A stretch of 64,000 nt of DNA, taken from Afifella sp. IM 167 (GTDB lineage: Bacteria; Pseudomonadota; Alphaproteobacteria; Rhizobiales; Afifellaceae). The stretch spans positions 310,001 through 374,000 of the forward strand of contig NZ_NSLC01000004.1 in the NCBI RefSeq assembly GCF_020144925.1. The letters run 5' to 3'. Shown piece by piece: positions 59,057 through 64,000 of the stretch. Both the position numbers and the translations under genes were made by a program. Numbering within the stretch: the first letter of the stretch is position 1; each line of letters starts with the position of its first letter. The notes under the pieces were generated by a model. That model was not told the origin of the DNA. It saw only the letters and a list, made by a program, of their open reading frames with translations, and searched no databases.

Positions 59057-59653
59057 TCACAGCTTCTCGGTCGGCTTTGCGCCGCCCGCCGCCGCCACCG
59101 GCTTGGCCGGGCGATCCGGCTCCTGCGGGAAGAAGGTGTAGGACAGGGTGACCGTCGTCACCGGCTTCATGTCACTGTCGTCCATCAGCGCGGGATCCAG
59201 GAAGAACTGCACGCCCATCTCCGTACTCTCGCCGGGCTCGAGCGTCTGCTGGGTGAAGCAGAAGCAGGCGATCTTGTTGAAGTAGGCGCCGCTCTGGTCC
59301 GGAGCGACGTTGAACACGGCCGCCCCTGTCGTGGCGTGGTCGGACAGGTTCTCGGCGCGGTAGGTGACGAAATAGGTCTCGCCGACCCTGGCACGGATCG
59401 AGGCCTGCTCGGGCTTGAACTTCCAGGGCAGGCCGCCGGCGACGTTGGAATCGAAGCGAACGGTGATCACCCGGTCGAGCACCCTGTCGGCGCCAGCCGT
59501 GGCGCGCTGCGTGGTGCCGCCATAGCCGGTGACGGAGCAGAAGAGATAGTAAAGGGGTACCGCCGCATAGGCCGCGCCGACCATGGAGACGGCGACGACA
59601 CCGAGAAGGGCGGCGAAGAAGAGGTTGCCCCTTGCTTTCTTCCTTACGGTCAA
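59057..59653 (-). CDS. ctaG: cytochrome c oxidase assembly protein CtaG (Cox11 type), copper delivery to CuB
   Basis: 198 residues from a TTG at 59653 that overlaps the CoxF stop. One N-terminal transmembrane anchor (LFFAALLGVVAVSMVGAAYAAVPLYYLFCSVTGYGGTT), then a periplasmic beta domain with the copper-binding CFCF motif in KIACFCFTQQTLEPGE (about residue 122-137). It hands copper to the CuB site of subunit I. No ATG is available in frame upstream without entering the CoxF gene. Confidence 0.95.
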   Translation of the reverse strand: MTVRKKARGNLFFAALLGVVAVSMVGAAYAAVPLYYLFCSVTGYGGTTQRATAGADRVLDRVITVRFDSNVAGGLPWKFKPEQASIRARVGETYFVTYRAENLSDHATTGAAVFNVAPDQSGAYFNKIACFCFTQQTLEPGESTEMGVQFFLDPALMDDSDMKPVTTVTLSYTFFPQEPDRPAKPVAAAGGAKPTEKL

Positions 59654-59817
59654 AGCGGCATCTCCGTGACTCCCGGGCCGAGGCGCACCAGCGTGATGAC
59701 GTAGAAAATCATGACGAGGGCCGCGAGAACGACCGCGATGGCGATCGAACGCCGGCGGCGGCTCTTCTGCTGTTCCTCTGTCAGACGCACGCGATCTTCC
59801 AAGGCGATCTCCCTCAT
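59650..59817 (-). CDS. CoxF-like small membrane protein of the cox operon
   Basis: 55 residues. A charged start ([23 protein letters not shown]) and one transmembrane helix ([21 protein letters not shown]), then GPGVTEMPL. Position between ctaB and ctaG and this shape match the CoxF proteins of alphaproteobacterial oxidase operons, whose role is not settled. Start ATG overlaps the ctaB stop (ATGA) and stop overlaps the ctaG TTG start (TTGA), so it is translationally linked on both sides. Confidence 0.88.
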   Translation of the reverse strand: MREIALEDRVRLTEEQQKSRRRRSIAIAVVLAALVMIFYVITLVRLGPGVTEMPL

Positions 59818-60767
59818 CGGCTGGCGACCCAATGGGCCAGGGAGGGCCCGACCGCCGCATCGAGGAGAAGAACCGAAAAGATCGCGAAAAGATAGACGAT
59901 CGAATAGCCGAAAAGCGCCCGCGCCGCGTGATGACGGTCGGCCTCGCGCTCGCGCAGGACGCCAACGGCCCGCCAGACGAAGAGGCCGCCCAGGACGATG
60001 GCGGCGCCGCCGTAGAAGGGCGTGGCGTAGCCGAAGAGGAACGGCGTGACGCCGAGGGGAGCCAGAACCAGCGAATAAGCGAAGATCTGACGCCGCGTCG
60101 CCGCATCGCCGACGACGTTCGGCAGCATCGGCACGCCGGCCCGGCCGTAGTCCTCCTTCACGAACAGCGCCAGCGCCCAGAAGTGCGGCGGGGTCCACAG
60201 AAAAATGATGAGGAAAAGAAGCACGGGGTAGAGGCCGACATCGCCGGTCACCGCCGCCCATCCGATGATCGGCGGGAGCGCGCCGGCCGCGCCGCCGATG
60301 ACGATGTTCTGCGCCGTGAAGCGCTTCAGCCACATCGTGTAGACGACGGCGTAGAAGAAGATGGTGAAGGCCAGCAGCGCCGCCGCCAGCCAGTTGACGG
60401 CGAGGCCGAGCACCATGACGGAAAAGACCGCAAGGACGAGGCCGAAGCTCTGCGCCTCCACCGCGCTCACCCGGCCACTCGGCACGGGGCGCGTTGCGGT
60501 GCGCCGCATCAGGGCGTCGATATCGCCCTCATAGGCCATGTTGAGCACGCCGGACGCACCGGCACCGACGGCGATCGCCAGCAGGCCGATGAAGGCGAGG
60601 ACCGGATGCAGATGGCCCGGCGCCACGATCATGCCGGTCATGGCGGTGAAGATCACCAGCGACATGACCCGCGGCTTCATCAGATTGAAGAAGTCGCGCG
60701 GCTCCGCAAGGGTGACCGCGAGCGGCTCGCCCGGCGCGGCAGTCTGCATGGTAGGTGCGTCACTCAA
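59814..60767 (-). CDS. ctaB: protohaem IX farnesyltransferase (haem O synthase)
   Basis: 317 residues with nine or so transmembrane helices. The prenyl-diphosphate binding motif is [21 protein letters not shown] (about 76-96); [29 protein letters not shown] is the second. It attaches farnesyl to haem B to make haem O. One acidic residue of the common NxxxD pattern is E here (YEGD). ATG at 60767. Second in order after ctaD with 121 bp between. Confidence 0.95.
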   Translation of the reverse strand: MSDAPTMQTAAPGEPLAVTLAEPRDFFNLMKPRVMSLVIFTAMTGMIVAPGHLHPVLAFIGLLAIAVGAGASGVLNMAYEGDIDALMRRTATRPVPSGRVSAVEAQSFGLVLAVFSVMVLGLAVNWLAAALLAFTIFFYAVVYTMWLKRFTAQNIVIGGAAGALPPIIGWAAVTGDVGLYPVLLFLIIFLWTPPHFWALALFVKEDYGRAGVPMLPNVVGDAATRRQIFAYSLVLAPLGVTPFLFGYATPFYGGAAIVLGGLFVWRAVGVLREREADRHHAARALFGYSIVYLFAIFSVLLLDAAVGPSLAHWVASR

Positions 60768-60888
60768 GAGGTCGGCCTCTTCCTGTTCGTCGATTTGCGG
60801 TCCCGCCCGCGCGCTTGCGGCGGACCCGCCCTGTCAGGGTGCCGGCGACCGCCCGAAGGGGCGCACCGGCACGCTTGTCACATTTCGC

Positions 60889-63541
<2,653 letters not shown>

Positions 63542-63834
63542 CAATGCCTTCTCCGTCTGTTGCGTCACCTGCAACGCGCTTCGATCCAGCGCAGTTGCGG
63601 CAGCGGCGTAGTGCCGCATTGGCGGGCGCGCCGCAAGTCTCGTCTGGAATAATCCTAGAGTACGTCAAGCTGCAACCAAGGCGTCAACGCGCCACATGCG
63701 GCATTTTTGCACGCAGATGCGCCGCCTGCGACAGGCGGAGCGATTCCTTGAACCCACAGGGGGGCTCTGCTACCGCTCAGGCGACGAATCGGAACCCGGC
63801 GGACGGGGCCCGCCACCGCAGAAGGTCACCGCCA
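63542..63834. promoter_or_regulatory. divergent upstream region of the cox operon and the IalB-like gene
   Basis: 293 bp without a gene. Two TTGACG hexamers read on the minus strand (63687-63682 and 63668-63663), either of which could be a -35 element for ctaC, but I see no good -10 at the right distance. The remaining sequence shows nothing else I can name. Confidence 0.35.
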
Positions 63835-64000
63835 TTGCGCTTTCCCGCTTCCTTTCTCACGCTTCTCGGCGCCGCGCTGGTTCTTTGCGCGGCCCTCGCG
63901 CCCGGCACCGCCGCCGCACAGGGCACCGTCAAATCCAAGCACGGGGACTGGGAAGTGCGCTGCGACACGCCTCCGGGCGCGCAGAACGAGCAATGTGTCG
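63835..64000 (+). CDS. invasion-associated locus B (IalB) family protein, 3' end outside the window
   Basis: Partial: 55 codons to the window edge. A TTG start at 63835 with AAGG about 10 bases upstream gives a signal peptide (RFPASFLTLLGAALVLCAALAPGTAAAQ), then KSKHGDWEVRCDTPPGAQNEQC, a stretch typical of IalB-like proteins, which usually show a GDW(E/Q)VRCD motif and paired cysteines. In Bartonella IalB affects erythrocyte invasion; in free-living relatives the role is unknown. No ATG begins the frame near here. Confidence 0.75.
   Translation, partial: MRFPASFLTLLGAALVLCAALAPGTAAAQGTVKSKHGDWEVRCDTPPGAQNEQCV

Overview
The window is a stretch of ordinary-looking chromosome from a high-GC (about two thirds G+C by eye) alphaproteobacterium, most likely of the order Hyphomicrobiales (Rhizobiales). 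Pointers to this are the cox operon order ctaC-ctaD-ctaB-CoxF-ctaG-ctaE-DUF983-SURF1 running into ispH-thrB-rnhA, the thrC-M16 protease-GNAT-EAL block, xseB-dxs and tlyA-rRNA methyltransferase neighbours, a NadQ-type NAD regulator, a RibB with a decayed GTP cyclohydrolase half, and BA14K, RT0821 and IalB family surface proteins. I assign no genus. I found no insertion sequence, prophage, integrase, CRISPR array, tRNA or rRNA. Genes are packed tightly: start/stop overlaps of 4 bp are common and no gene-free stretch except one exceeds 300 bp.

Layout. 1-3.9 kb: an AcuI-like reductase, then a glycosyltransferase / acyl-CoA dehydrogenase-like / NodS-like methyltransferase cassette of unknown product. 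3.9-9.4 kb: fabI, a D-2-hydroxyacid-type FAD oxidoreductase, a GNAT enzyme, an SRAP (abasic-site) protein divergent from a Nudix hydrolase, and two exported proteins. 9.4-16 kb: a polysaccharide flippase, a dihydroorotase-family enzyme, then YgfZ, an HD nucleotidase-like protein, a tyrosine-phosphatase-like protein, NadQ and a histidine phosphatase. 16-20 kb: an Lrp/AsnC regulator divergent from ACC deaminase (acdS), then aroC coupled to ribB. 20-29 kb: a minus-strand block with two methyltransferases, tlyA, dxs, xseB, a histone-deacetylase-like amidohydrolase and the tRNA t6A enzyme TsaC/Sua5, interrupted by plus-strand sodC. 29-32.6 kb: acyl-CoA dehydrogenase, enoyl-CoA hydratase and SDR (fatty acyl-CoA degradation). 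32.6-37.5 kb: a binding-protein-dependent ABC importer followed in the same operon by an MBL-fold hydrolase. 37.6-45.8 kb: DnaJ-like co-chaperone, lipoprotein, pdxH, SleB-type wall hydrolase, SOUL haem-binding protein, MltB-type transglycosylase, CDF metal exporter, BA14K protein, 2H phosphoesterase, HAD phosphatase. 45.9-54.4 kb: thrC, M16 protease, GNAT, an EAL signalling protein, YqgE, DsbD-N-like protein, peroxiredoxin. 54.4-63.5 kb: rnhA-thrB-ispH and the complete aa3-type cytochrome c oxidase operon read leftward. 63.8 kb to the end: the start of an IalB-like protein.

Functional links. AroC needs reduced flavin and is translationally coupled to RibB, which feeds flavin synthesis. ThrB and ThrC, the last two steps of threonine synthesis, lie 7.5 kb apart on opposite strands. 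Dxs and IspH are the first and last steps of the MEP isoprenoid pathway, whose product also supplies the farnesyl tail added by CtaB. The acdS/Lrp pair suggests an organism that meets plant-derived ACC. No strongly novel multi-gene system stands out. The best leads are the glycosyltransferase cassette, an ABC permease whose reading frame has no standard start codon, the ABC-MBL operon of unknown substrate, and the symmetrical sequence elements between the Lrp gene and acdS.
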